Made by a program: the position numbers and the translations under genes. A stretch of 64,000 bases of DNA from a methanogenic archaeon ISO4-H5. Its GTDB lineage: Archaea; Thermoplasmatota; Thermoplasmata; Methanomassiliicoccales; Methanomethylophilaceae. This document shows positions 32,494-41,223 of this stretch, piece by piece; position 1 is the first letter of the stretch; the number at the start of each line of letters is the position of its first letter. The DNA lies in assembly GCA_001560915.1 (NCBI GenBank), contig CP014214.1, positions 496,001 through 560,000 on the forward strand, given 5' to 3'. The notes under the pieces are model-generated. The model had not been told where the DNA came from. It was given only the letters and a program-made list of their open reading frames with translations, and made no database searches.

Positions 32494-33135
32494 ATGCACT
32501 ACTACAAGATCGAGCTGGACAGGACTGAGATGGCTGACCAGCACACATGCAGGGGCCTTCTCCCCCTCGAGGCCGACAAAATCTCCAGCACCGACGTCAT
32601 CAAATGCTCTTCTTCCGAGGATGGCTGCGGTTTCTGCATCATGAGGGTCAACACCAACTCCGATGTGGAGATCAAGGAGACCGTGTACAAGGTCAACGGC
32701 GGCGAGGTGCAGATCGACAAGGTCTCGTCCAACAATTATCTTGCTTCCGTGACCAACAGGAGATGCCACCTCTGCGCCATGATTAACAAGTGCAAGTGCT
32801 TTCTCATGAGCGCCATCAGCAAAGGCGACAAGGTCGAGTGGACCATCGTCGGACAGGACAGCTCCTCCGTGAGGGAATTGGTCTCCACTCTGAGGGAGAA
32901 GGGTTACACTGTGAACCTGCTCGCCGGAGGGAAGTTCAACGAGGAGATGACCCTTACCGCCAAAGAGGAGAAGTATCTGAGGATCGCATTCGACCAGGGA
33001 TACTATGATGTTCCCCGGAGGACCGATCTCGACACTCTCTGCGAGAGGATCGGATGTTCCAAGTCCACCCTCAACGTCTCCCTCAGGAACGCCGAGAGGA
33101 AGATTATCGGCAACTACGAGGTCGGAAGGAACTGA
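32494..33135 (+). CDS. HTH_10 (bacterio-opsin activator-like) transcription regulator
   Basis: Archaeal DNA-binding regulator. Residues about 155-210 form the HTH_10 domain (LTAKEEKYLRIAFDQGYYDVPR, then LCERIGCSKSTLNVSLRNAERK). The N-terminal 150 residues are a sensor of unknown ligand with several cysteines (RRCHLCAMINKCKC and CGFC), so a redox or metal signal is possible. A good ribosome site (AGAGGTG) precedes the ATG at 32494. The upstream gap (32311-32493) is AT-rich with TTTAAATAG-like promoter sequence. It is the only clear transcription factor in the window; its targets are unknown. Confidence 0.82.
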   Translation: MHYYKIELDRTEMADQHTCRGLLPLEADKISSTDVIKCSSSEDGCGFCIMRVNTNSDVEIKETVYKVNGGEVQIDKVSSNNYLASVTNRRCHLCAMINKCKCFLMSAISKGDKVEWTIVGQDSSSVRELVSTLREKGYTVNLLAGGKFNEEMTLTAKEEKYLRIAFDQGYYDVPRRTDLDTLCERIGCSKSTLNVSLRNAERKIIGNYEVGRN

Positions 33136-33240
33136 TCCTTCCGAAAAACCCCTTATTTTTAATCCATTTCCGTTTTGCTCTGATTGGGAATCAATGTCAG
33201 TTTTGGATTCTTAATTGCTTTTATCGAGAATTAAAGTTTT

Positions 33241-33265
33241 AATTTTGTGAAAGTTTCACAAAATT
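33241..33265. promoter_or_regulatory. 25-bp perfect palindrome before the RloA/RloB operon
   Basis: AATTTTGTGAAA-G-TTTCACAAAATT has 12-bp exact arms around a single G. It abuts the TATA-like ATTTAAAT (33262-33269), itself about 25 bases from the ATG at 33294. This is the placement expected for an operator controlling a leaderless defence transcript. Confidence 0.7.
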
Positions 33266-33293
33266 TAAATTTTAATTAGCCATATCTGTAATT

Positions 33294-34508
33294 ATGCTGA
33301 TACGGTTCAGTGTCACGAATTTCAAGGTCTTCAAGGACACTGCCACATTGTCTATGGAGGCGACCAAGGACAAGAGGCTGCCGGAGAACGTGTTCGCTCC
33401 GGAGGGATATAAGGGGAACCTTCTGAAGCTTTCCGCCACCTACGGCGCCAACGCATCGGGAAAGACTACCTTGTTCCATGCATATCAGATATTCCTCAAT
33501 TTCATCAGGGTCTCCGCAGGTCACGCGGACAAGATCCTTCTGAATTACCGCCCGTTCGCATTCGGGGATGATTCGGCGAGACCTACCTCTTTCGAGGCCG
33601 AGTTCATTGCCGACGGCATCCATTATGTCTACGGTTTCTCATACGACAGCCGTTCCATTACCGAGGAGCACCTCTATTCCTACCCCAACGGGAAGAAGAA
33701 GACGGTGTTCGAGAGGAACGGTCAGGACTACGTCTTCAAGTCGGATGTGAGGTTCAGGAGAGAGAATGCCCGCAGGGTCAGAGCCGTGACCCTTTACGTA
33801 TCGGTATGTGCCCAATTCAATGACCCAGACTGCATCAGGGTCATGAACTGGGCATCGCAGAATCTGGTGTTGGTGGGGATAGACACCATGGCGTCTCTAG
33901 ACGTTCTGACCAACGAACTGCTCCGGGACAGGAAGTTCGGAGAGATCGCCAGGCGTGCCTTCAAGATAGCGGATCTGGGTATAACCGACGTGAGGGACCG
34001 GAGCAAGTCGGCTCCGATAAAACCCGATGCGTCCGGAACCATCCTCCTGCCGATGCAGGACATCTGGGTCAAACACGAGTTCGGCGGGGTGAAGAAGGAG
34101 TTCCCGATTCTGGATGAATCGGCGGGAACCATACGTTTCCTGGCCATAATCGGATATGTGATAGAAGGACTCAGGAGAGGATGGACCGTGGTTATCGACG
34201 AGATCGACATGAGTTTCCATACCGATCTTTGTGCCTGGATTGCTGGTCTCTTCCTGGATCCCGGAGAGAACAAGAAGAACGCACAGCTGATACTGAACAC
34301 CCACGATGTAGCCCTGCTCGATCAGTCGATCCTCCGGAGGGACCAGATCTATATTACTTCCAAGAACTGGAAGACCGGCGAAGCAGAACTCCGCAGACTA
34401 TCCGAATACGGCATCAGGAATGATTTGGATATCAGAAAGGCATACCTCAACGGCAGTTTGGGCGGGAGACCGTTCATCGCTCCGGAGAGACTGATGGAGG
34501 ATGAATGA
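33294..34508 (+). CDS. RloA/AbiLi-like AAA ATPase (defence)
   Basis: ATPase half of a two-gene abortive-infection-type module. 404 residues in the AAA_15/AAA_21 (OLD/SMC-like) group: an N-terminal IRFSVTNFKVFKD, Walker A YGANASGKTT near 50, a long insertion, signature-like ILDESAGTIRFLAI, Walker B WTVVIDEIDMSFH and switch LILNTHDVALLD. The gene overlaps the RloB gene (ATGA), so the two products are made together. In characterised relatives (AbiL, PARIS, Rlo) the ATPase senses infection and unleashes the partner nuclease; that role is inferred here. Confidence 0.85.
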   Translation: MLIRFSVTNFKVFKDTATLSMEATKDKRLPENVFAPEGYKGNLLKLSATYGANASGKTTLFHAYQIFLNFIRVSAGHADKILLNYRPFAFGDDSARPTSFEAEFIADGIHYVYGFSYDSRSITEEHLYSYPNGKKKTVFERNGQDYVFKSDVRFRRENARRVRAVTLYVSVCAQFNDPDCIRVMNWASQNLVLVGIDTMASLDVLTNELLRDRKFGEIARRAFKIADLGITDVRDRSKSAPIKPDASGTILLPMQDIWVKHEFGGVKKEFPILDESAGTIRFLAIIGYVIEGLRRGWTVVIDEIDMSFHTDLCAWIAGLFLDPGENKKNAQLILNTHDVALLDQSILRRDQIYITSKNWKTGEAELRRLSEYGIRNDLDIRKAYLNGSLGGRPFIAPERLMEDE

Positions 34509-35080
34509 GCTTCTATCCTGCACTTCCGACGATCCTCATCGTGACCGAAGGATTTACCGAGAAGAACTATCTCGAAAGACTCCGCGAGAGGGATGTCGGC
34601 TATACCGTAATCGTAAAACGCAGTCCGGAACAGCGTCCCGAGAAGATTCTGAAGTATTGCGAAGCGCAGGTCAGGGAACGTGCATTGGACCTGAAGACCC
34701 AGGATGCTGCATACTGCGTCTTCGATACGGATTATACCTCAGAAGAGAAGTTACAGGAGATTCTGGTCCGCGCAAAGAAGAAAGGAATCAGAATCATTCT
34801 CTCCAAGCCGTGTTTCGAGGTGTTCTTCCTGCTTCACTTTACCGGCAATATCGATTCACTTGCCGTACCGAAAGATGCCAAAGAGGAACTGGCAAATTAT
34901 CTGGAGGGCTATTCCGAGACGGGGGATTATTGGAAGAAGCTGCTGCCTATGCAGCAGAGAGCGATAGAACGTTCCAGAAGGTTCGCGATTCCTGACAGAA
35001 TCGATTTGAGGAAGTGCGCCAACGGGACCAACATCTACGAGCTGTTCGACGACATCCATCACAGGAAAGGAAAATCCTGA
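34505..35080 (+). CDS. RloB/AbiLii-like TOPRIM-type effector (defence)
   Basis: 191 residues matching the RloB domain: ILIVTEGFTEKNYLERL carries the TOPRIM glutamate, and YCVFDTDYTSEEKL the paired aspartates, followed by SKPCFEVFFLLHF, a conserved family element. It probably cuts nucleic acid, such as tRNA or DNA, when released by its ATPase partner. The start codon overlaps the ATPase stop. No restriction-modification genes are adjacent, unlike many bacterial rlo loci. The CYTH gene follows 47 bases later and may or may not be part of the unit. Confidence 0.82.
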   Translation: MSFYPALPTILIVTEGFTEKNYLERLRERDVGYTVIVKRSPEQRPEKILKYCEAQVRERALDLKTQDAAYCVFDTDYTSEEKLQEILVRAKKKGIRIILSKPCFEVFFLLHFTGNIDSLAVPKDAKEELANYLEGYSETGDYWKKLLPMQQRAIERSRRFAIPDRIDLRKCANGTNIYELFDDIHHRKGKS

Positions 35081-35127
35081 TTCAGAGTGGATAATGCTTT
35101 TATCTTCCGTATACGGATTGATATGTG

Positions 35128-35805
35128 ATGCCTGACGTCCGTATCGAGAACGAAATCAAGATGTACAGTCCGGGAGGGCCGTTCGCCTACGAGGGAAACG
35201 ATCCCTCGGAGAGGATGGATGCTTTCCTCTATGTATTCCGGGAGGCGGGTTTCTCGTGCACCCCTCCGAAGGTCTCTAGGCATACCGATTACTATTACAC
35301 GGATACCGCGGGGGAGTTCGACGTCAACCGGACGATCCTGAGGTATCGGGACCTCGGAGGGAAGGCCTTCCTGACCATCAAGATTCCCGCTATGGAACAC
35401 GGTCTGGGTCTTTCGAGGAGGGAGATCGAGGGGGAGGTCCTGAACGATTCCCGTTTCGACCGCTGGAAGTCTGTGCAGGATTATGCGACGGAGCACTGCG
35501 GACCGGTGGAGATAAGGAAAGTGCCGAGTCTCATCACGGAAGTGACCAGGGGCAGGTGCCAGATCACCTCCGAGGTGATGACTTACACTTTTACTTTTGA
35601 TAGGATGATCTATCACGACCCGGTGTCGGGACGCAGGAGCAAAGCCTGCTACGAGCTGGAGTTCGAGTCGCTGGATAAGGATATCGAGGATGATCCAGCC
35701 ATCAACAGATTGGTCATGATCCTTTCAGACAGGTATATGTTCGAGGAAGAGAAGATCAGCAAGTACGAGAGGGGGAGGGCGTTCCTCCGGTCACTGAAGG
35801 CCTGA
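35128..35805 (+). CDS. CYTH-domain protein (triphosphate tunnel metalloenzyme family)
   Basis: CYTH proteins bind triphosphates and divalent metals in a beta-barrel tunnel; members include class IV adenylate cyclases, thiamine triphosphatases and tripolyphosphatases. The ExExK-type start reads IENEIKM, with DYYYTDTAGEF and ILRYRDLGGKAFLTIK lining residues, REIEGEV, CYELEFES and a terminal KYERGRAFL. All charged tunnel positions appear present in 225 residues. I use the ATG at 35128; GTG at 35125 is in frame. Its 3' end overlaps the convergent Sel1 gene by 15 bases. The substrate cannot be assigned. Confidence 0.8.
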   Translation: MPDVRIENEIKMYSPGGPFAYEGNDPSERMDAFLYVFREAGFSCTPPKVSRHTDYYYTDTAGEFDVNRTILRYRDLGGKAFLTIKIPAMEHGLGLSRREIEGEVLNDSRFDRWKSVQDYATEHCGPVEIRKVPSLITEVTRGRCQITSEVMTYTFTFDRMIYHDPVSGRRSKACYELEFESLDKDIEDDPAINRLVMILSDRYMFEEEKISKYERGRAFLRSLKA

Positions 35806-36507
35806 GATTACCCTTTTGAACTCTTCGTAATCCTCTTGGAGACGTTCATCATCCTCGAGGAGTTCTTGGAATCTTTGGTCGAGTTCAGGTATCCTGGCAC
35901 TGTCGGTTTTCAGGTAAATCTTGGCGAGTTCCGTGAGTGCCATCGGGTCGCCGGAGTCGGCAGCTATGAGGAAGTATTCCTCCGCTTTGGAGAGATCGAC
36001 ATCGGTGCCTTCTCCCTGAAGATACATGGAGGCTGCGTTGAACGCGCCTTCGGGATTGCCTTCCTCCGCAGACCTTACGAAGTAGTCGAGTGCCTTTTCG
36101 AAGGATTGTTCGACGCCTCTTCCTTCGTAGTACATGTAACCGAGATAATCGAGGGCGTAGGGTTCGTTCTGTTCGGCTGCGAGGGAGATCCATTTGTATG
36201 CTTTCTTATCGGATTGTTCTACGCCTTCTCCGTCGAGGTACATCCTTCCGAGGAGGCTCTGTGCTTCTGGATCGCCGGCTTCGGCTGCGGAACGGAAGTA
36301 TCCTGCTGCTTCCTTTGGTGAACCGAGTTTGGGGTTGGCGATGATTAGTTTGCCTAGTTCCAGCTGGGAGAGGATATGGTTCTTGGAGGCTGCAGATTTA
36401 AAATGCTCCATGGCGACTTCTATATTCCCCTCATCCAAGTACTCTATGCCTCTGTCATATAGGGCATCAGGCGTTTCCCCTGTAATGCTCATAATTGCTG
36501 ATTGCAA
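35791..36507 (-). CDS. Sel1-repeat (TPR-like) protein
   Basis: 238 residues consisting of about five to six Sel1 repeats of 36 residues, each with the A-x2-G-x4-A and LG-x-MY-x-G-x-GV pattern (for example LLGRMYLDGEGVEQS and YLGYMYYEGRGVEQS). Such solenoids hold partner proteins; the partner is unknown. It has no signal peptide or membrane segment. It overlaps the CYTH gene tail-to-tail. Two further Sel1 domains in this window are fused to glycan-export proteins. Confidence 0.85.
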   Translation of the reverse strand: MQSAIMSITGETPDALYDRGIEYLDEGNIEVAMEHFKSAASKNHILSQLELGKLIIANPKLGSPKEAAGYFRSAAEAGDPEAQSLLGRMYLDGEGVEQSDKKAYKWISLAAEQNEPYALDYLGYMYYEGRGVEQSFEKALDYFVRSAEEGNPEGAFNAASMYLQGEGTDVDLSKAEEYFLIAADSGDPMALTELAKIYLKTDSARIPELDQRFQELLEDDERLQEDYEEFKRVISGLQ

Positions 36508-36572
36508 TCAGTGTAATTAATAATAGTCTGAGAAAAAGGGCCTTACCTATCTTTTTATTACGACTGAAGGAC

Positions 36573-37772
36573 TCAATAGAGAGTGTAGATCTTCAATCTT
36601 CCAGAGTATTTTTCCAAAGCCTTCTTGATAGGTTCCAGAGCAACATAGGAGAGAATAACAACCGAGTCGATGACTGTGTCAATCTCCTCCGGATCGAAGG
36701 GCTTGATCTTACATCCGCATGCAGGAATACCTTCCTTGCGTTTATCCGAATCATAAACCCTTACGATATTCTTTGTAAGCAGGTCGGTGTTAGCTAGCAG
36801 GAAGGAGAAATGATGTCCGGTTCCCCAGAGTGCCAACCTTTCGTTATCTGGGATTTCCCTGATAATTTTTCTAACCGATTCCAGGTTCTTCTCCGAATCT
36901 TTTACATAGAGATCCATGACTCCCTTGGGGTCGTTTATGACCTTCTGGGTAATCACCTCACCCTTCTTCCACAGCGAAACCATCGAGGGAAATGCCGCAG
37001 GCATTCTTTGACCAATGCACATGCAAATCTCAGCATTCACCAGAGAGTACCCGCATGAATTCATCAAACTCTGAAGGGATTTCAGAGTGAACAGATTGAC
37101 ATGCTCCTCACAGAACATTCCGTAGGGTTCGTTAGAGAATTTATAGTCGAAAGTGGGGACCTCTATGAAGATATATTTGGAATTGAGCTCGGAACACTCG
37201 CTGATGAATTTACGGGGGTTGACGATGTGCTCCAATGTGTGGGACAGGAAAATTATGTCCCACTTTTTCTTTCCTTTCATCTCTGTATAGAACTGCTTGA
37301 ATACTCCGCAGTATTCCTCGACACCGTATTTTTTCATTGCATTCTTGCAGTTGTTCGAAGATGGTTCGACGCCGAGTACTTGGAGTTTATCCTTGTATAA
37401 ACTCAGGTTGTATCCTGAAGCTGCTCCGACTTCCAGCATCGAGTCGACATCTGAATAATCGATAGAACGGCTTATGAAATCCCTCTGCCTGTTCGATCTG
37501 TTACGGTAATCCTGATCTTCATCGAAGATGTATGACTCATCATCGAATTCGAATTTGGAGAAGTTGGTGTAACGGTTATTCAGTTTCTCCTCGTTGAAAG
37601 GATTCTTCACGAAGATATTGCCGCAGGTTTCGCAGTACCCGATTTCCATCGTGTATTTGTCTGCCATGCCCATGAGTTCGGCATATTTTATCGACAGGAC
37701 TGTAGGTACCTTTCTTCCGCAGATACAGCAGTCCTGGATATCCTCATTCGAATCCATATGTGGCATCAACAA
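36573..37772 (-). CDS. Sugar C-methyltransferase-like SAM enzyme
   Basis: The three-part layout matches NovU/TylCIII-type C-methyltransferases that act on 4-keto nucleotide sugars: an N-terminal zinc-binding unit (CCICG, then CETCG, residues 15-55), a class I SAM fold with LEVGAASGYNLSLY and WDIIFLSHTLEH, and a C-terminal Rossmann-like domain (LALWGTGHHFSFLLANT). It is 399 residues; a start five codons in (MDSNED, 37757) is equally possible. It lies at the downstream end of the glycan gene block, whose RfbG makes a 4-keto sugar, so a branched C-methyl sugar is a sensible inference. Confidence 0.75.
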   Translation of the reverse strand: MLMPHMDSNEDIQDCCICGRKVPTVLSIKYAELMGMADKYTMEIGYCETCGNIFVKNPFNEEKLNNRYTNFSKFEFDDESYIFDEDQDYRNRSNRQRDFISRSIDYSDVDSMLEVGAASGYNLSLYKDKLQVLGVEPSSNNCKNAMKKYGVEEYCGVFKQFYTEMKGKKKWDIIFLSHTLEHIVNPRKFISECSELNSKYIFIEVPTFDYKFSNEPYGMFCEEHVNLFTLKSLQSLMNSCGYSLVNAEICMCIGQRMPAAFPSMVSLWKKGEVITQKVINDPKGVMDLYVKDSEKNLESVRKIIREIPDNERLALWGTGHHFSFLLANTDLLTKNIVRVYDSDKRKEGIPACGCKIKPFDPEEIDTVIDSVVILSYVALEPIKKALEKYSGRLKIYTLY

Positions 37773-37858
37773 AACACACCTATTTAATTGGCTTGTAAAA
37801 TCATCGTTAGCGGGTTATCTGGCAAAGGCGGACTTACATGCTTTTTTCAATAAATTAT

Positions 37859-39727
37859 TCAAATATGGAGCAGAAGATACATGGGTTCGTTATTCAGTTG
37901 GTAGGTGCTGATAATCGTATAGTTGCTTCCCGCATCGAACGCACAGTATCTCATCCAGTTATACAACTCCCAGTGCCCTTCGTAACCCTTTCCGTTGAAT
38001 GCGGCTTCATGGGCCTCTATCGGGTATAAACCATGATCGCAGAACATTATCATCTTCGGTTCATTGGTTTTCAGATACACTGCATCTTCATGCAAGGTCT
38101 CATCCCGAGCCACATCGAACCAGGGGATAGGTGCCCGAACCGTGGGGGTTTTATGAGCCAAAGCGTAGAAAACCATCACCTGGTTATAGCAATAAAGGAC
38201 ATCATCCTCTCCCAGGTACAAACTGGTTTTCTGGATGAAGTCCTCGTATGCGTTCTTTTCTTCCAAACTCATGTGGATACCAGTATAATACGGGATATCG
38301 GTGGTTTGATCCATATTGTCGTAGGAACTCTCATTGAGTCCCCACCATTCATACGGATGTACAGCCTTTACCGATGCAGATATTGCAATGAAAAGAAGTA
38401 AGAACACAATTGCTACGGTTTTCATCGGAGCCTGATATTTTTCCCTGGCTAGGTTAATCAGGAATAGAATCAGGGCAGCAATGAGTCCGTAGAAGAGTGC
38501 AGTCTCATTCACGCCCAGTCCGCCGGAGGTTCCGCATCCCCAAGCAGTTCCGAACAGCAGAATCATGAAGATTAGAAGGGGGACCTCTTTGGAGTCAAGT
38601 GTCCTGGTTTTATGATATCTTGTGAGAGTAGTTACCAATAAACAAATCATTGCGGTTGTGATTATGATGAAAACGAATTTGGTAGTGTTGAAATTCAATC
38701 CTGAGATCAGTTTTGAATAATCTACAAATAGGTATGCCGCGAGCGACAGGATGATTGCGAACCCAATCAGGACGTATTGGATTTTTATCTCGAGGCTCTC
38801 TTTGACCGTATATTTGATCGGAAGCTGTCTGTAAAGCAGGTATACGAATAAGGTTACAATGATGAGAATTGAGAGGACGAGCGCGTCGGAGTAACGGCCT
38901 GTGGAGTATCCCGAGGGAAGATCCAGAATCCAGCGGAACAGCATATCCGCAATCGACCCTTTTGAGCCAGAGAATACGGTCATCTGGATGAAATCATTCA
39001 GTATCCCGAGAGCCATCATGATTCCGAATACGATAGCGAGCGGGATGATAAGTCCGATTAAGAATTTTACGAGGTGAGACAAACGTACACCAATCTCTTT
39101 TATTAGTAACGAAAAAATCAGAAGCATCAGCAAGATACAGGCCATGATTATCAAGCCCGTCGTCTGTCTGAGCAGAATGCCCGTTGAACACGTTATGCCC
39201 GCTAAGAAGAATCCCAGGGAGGCTTTGGTACCTTCTTTTCCCTGCATCACTGTTAGGGTTGACCGTATCAGTATCAGGAAGGTGAGGTAATTCATCAATT
39301 CGAAGATACAGATGTAGTCGTAGGTGATGTATACATTGCCCAATTGTACCGCAAAGAATGATATTATCGTAGCAATCGTGGCGATTTGCGGTGTGAAAAA
39401 TGTAGCAAAGAGGTAATAGACAACGATTACCGTCAGAACCAATACCAATAATCCGAAGATCCTGAATACAATGAGGGAGTTTCCGAAAACGGCAACAATA
39501 CCGGTTATTAGGTATGTATAGAGAGGCGGAAATAACAAATCGAAATCTACATAGGGTGTTTTTCCATCCAGAATCAGTTCCGCATATACTATATACCAAC
39601 CCTCAGCGGAATAGCCGTACTTTGTGATTATAAGGAGATTGAGAAAGACGACAGGCAGTATCGCAGAGAACAAACAGAACCATCTGTTACTGAGTATATC
39701 CAGGATGCCTCTCTTTGAAAAATCCAT
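37859..39727 (-). CDS. Multi-span membrane glycosyltransferase (GT-C, GT39-like)
   Basis: 622 residues with about 12-13 hydrophobic helices. An N-terminal loop after the first span has the acidic and aromatic GT-C pattern (SAEGWYIVY, DGKTPYVDFDLLFPPLY), where the acids act in catalysis with lipid-linked sugar donors. The C-terminal 130 residues are a soluble, probably extracellular domain. It would add a sugar to a lipid-linked glycan or protein outside the cell. It is transcribed with the neighbouring methyltransferase on the minus strand and divergently from the flippase. The sugar is unknown. Confidence 0.75.
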   Translation of the reverse strand: MDFSKRGILDILSNRWFCLFSAILPVVFLNLLIITKYGYSAEGWYIVYAELILDGKTPYVDFDLLFPPLYTYLITGIVAVFGNSLIVFRIFGLLVLVLTVIVVYYLFATFFTPQIATIATIISFFAVQLGNVYITYDYICIFELMNYLTFLILIRSTLTVMQGKEGTKASLGFFLAGITCSTGILLRQTTGLIIMACILLMLLIFSLLIKEIGVRLSHLVKFLIGLIIPLAIVFGIMMALGILNDFIQMTVFSGSKGSIADMLFRWILDLPSGYSTGRYSDALVLSILIIVTLFVYLLYRQLPIKYTVKESLEIKIQYVLIGFAIILSLAAYLFVDYSKLISGLNFNTTKFVFIIITTAMICLLVTTLTRYHKTRTLDSKEVPLLIFMILLFGTAWGCGTSGGLGVNETALFYGLIAALILFLINLAREKYQAPMKTVAIVFLLLFIAISASVKAVHPYEWWGLNESSYDNMDQTTDIPYYTGIHMSLEEKNAYEDFIQKTSLYLGEDDVLYCYNQVMVFYALAHKTPTVRAPIPWFDVARDETLHEDAVYLKTNEPKMIMFCDHGLYPIEAHEAAFNGKGYEGHWELYNWMRYCAFDAGSNYTIISTYQLNNEPMYLLLHI

Positions 39728-39983
39728 TATTTCTCCCGTTCAGACTAAGTAGATTTCAATTATAAAAAACAGTTCTGTCTCATCAGCTCAAAGTGTGCGT
39801 TTCTGCAATAGTTTAAGGCTAGTTAGGTAGGTCTGGCTCAAACATGCTTTTAGGGAGTAGCGATTTGTGTACGAAGGTACTAATAAAGATTTGATTTGAC
39901 AGATATGATCCGCATTAGGTCCGATATTTGGTCGGTGCCGGTTCAGAGCCAGAGGAGATAGTCTGAAACAATCCAGAGCAATC

Positions 39984-41213
39984 ATGTTCAACATTATGGG
40001 GAACGTAGTGACACTGTTCTTCCAATGGTTGATAATAATGCTCATCCCCAAAATAACAAATTTTGTCGAGGCAGGAGTGTTTACAGTAGCGATTTCCGCA
40101 TGTTCGATATTGAACCAGGTCGCACAGTATTCTATGAGAGAGTTCCAGATTTCCGATCAGAACGCTCATTTTACCGACCGGGATTTTACCGTCTTCCGTC
40201 AGATAACCGTTGCAGTCAGTTTCGTTCTGATTATCCCTATTTCATTACTATTCAGTTATGATCTGAATCAGGTTCTTGTCATCCTGGCGTATATGACTTA
40301 TCGTAATCTAATCCACTATGCGTATCTGTACTCGGCATCCCTTCAGATTAAAGACCATCTTGACAGAGTAGGCTTGGACATGGCTGTGGAGGGAATTCTA
40401 AGTTTCTCCTCGTTCATGGCCGTATATCTTGCAACGAGCAATCTCATTTTGGCGACCGCAGTGATGGCTGTGATTGGAGGAGGATACTTCATCTTCTCAC
40501 AGAGGTTAGCCTATGGAAAATGGGTAGGTTTCTCTAGCATGGCTGGGCGGACAGATAAAGCGAAGTTGAAATCTCTGGTATTAATAGGATTGCCCTTGTT
40601 CGCATCGGTTCTGATACCTACTTTGATAACCGCTATGCCGAAATTATTGCTTCAGAACATCCAAGGGGACGAGCTCGCAGGAATTTTCGGAACCCTGTCA
40701 ACTCCCACTATAATTATTCCAACACTGGCGATTTCTGTATGTGCACCATTCATCGTTGATTTTTCCAATATGTCCAGAAACAATGAAATCAATAAGATTC
40801 GGTCAACTTACATGAAATTATTCGGGATTATCCTTGGAGGAGGGATACTGTTAACCCTGTTGTCTATAGTTTTGCAGGAGTTCGTATTTGTCCTGATTTA
40901 CGGTGAGGAAATAAGGCCTTATGCGGATCTGTTCGCAAGACTTGTGTTCGGTATAACTCTCTACAGTATCGGAACGGTCGGATCCACAGTGTTGTTGACG
41001 ATGAACCGTGGCCAGTCTGCCGCGATAAGTGCGATTATCGCATTACTGATCGGAATAGTGTTGTGCTTCGTCCTTATCGATTCATCAGGAATCGACGGGG
41101 CCGCCAACGCTCTGACGATATCGTATACCTTATTCGGAATCTTGGTTTCGATATACGTTCTTCTTCAGCGTCCGCGTAATTTGAATATCGATCCTTCGAT
41201 TCAGGAACCCTAA
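39984..41213 (+). CDS. Wzx-like oligosaccharide flippase (MOP superfamily)
   Basis: Moves lipid-linked oligosaccharide across the membrane. 409 residues with 12 or so helices, typical features including NVVTLFFQWLIIMLIP at the start, SMREFQISDQN, and an even spacing of short loops. The ATG at 39984 is 26 bases from the only ribosome site (AGAGGAGAT, 39951-39959). The in-frame stretch SLKQSRAI before the ATG resembles usual flippase N-termini, and a CTG at 39963 sits at proper spacing, so the true start may be that CTG. It is the only plus-strand gene in this part of the cluster. Confidence 0.82.
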   Translation: MFNIMGNVVTLFFQWLIIMLIPKITNFVEAGVFTVAISACSILNQVAQYSMREFQISDQNAHFTDRDFTVFRQITVAVSFVLIIPISLLFSYDLNQVLVILAYMTYRNLIHYAYLYSASLQIKDHLDRVGLDMAVEGILSFSSFMAVYLATSNLILATAVMAVIGGGYFIFSQRLAYGKWVGFSSMAGRTDKAKLKSLVLIGLPLFASVLIPTLITAMPKLLLQNIQGDELAGIFGTLSTPTIIIPTLAISVCAPFIVDFSNMSRNNEINKIRSTYMKLFGIILGGGILLTLLSIVLQEFVFVLIYGEEIRPYADLFARLVFGITLYSIGTVGSTVLLTMNRGQSAAISAIIALLIGIVLCFVLIDSSGIDGAANALTISYTLFGILVSIYVLLQRPRNLNIDPSIQEP

Positions 41214-41220
41214 AGGGTTC
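41205..41220. terminator. Convergent terminator hairpin
   Basis: GAACCC-TAAA-GGGTTC overlaps the flippase stop and lies next to the convergent GT2 stop, so it may serve both. Confidence 0.45.
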
Positions 41221-41223
41221 ATA

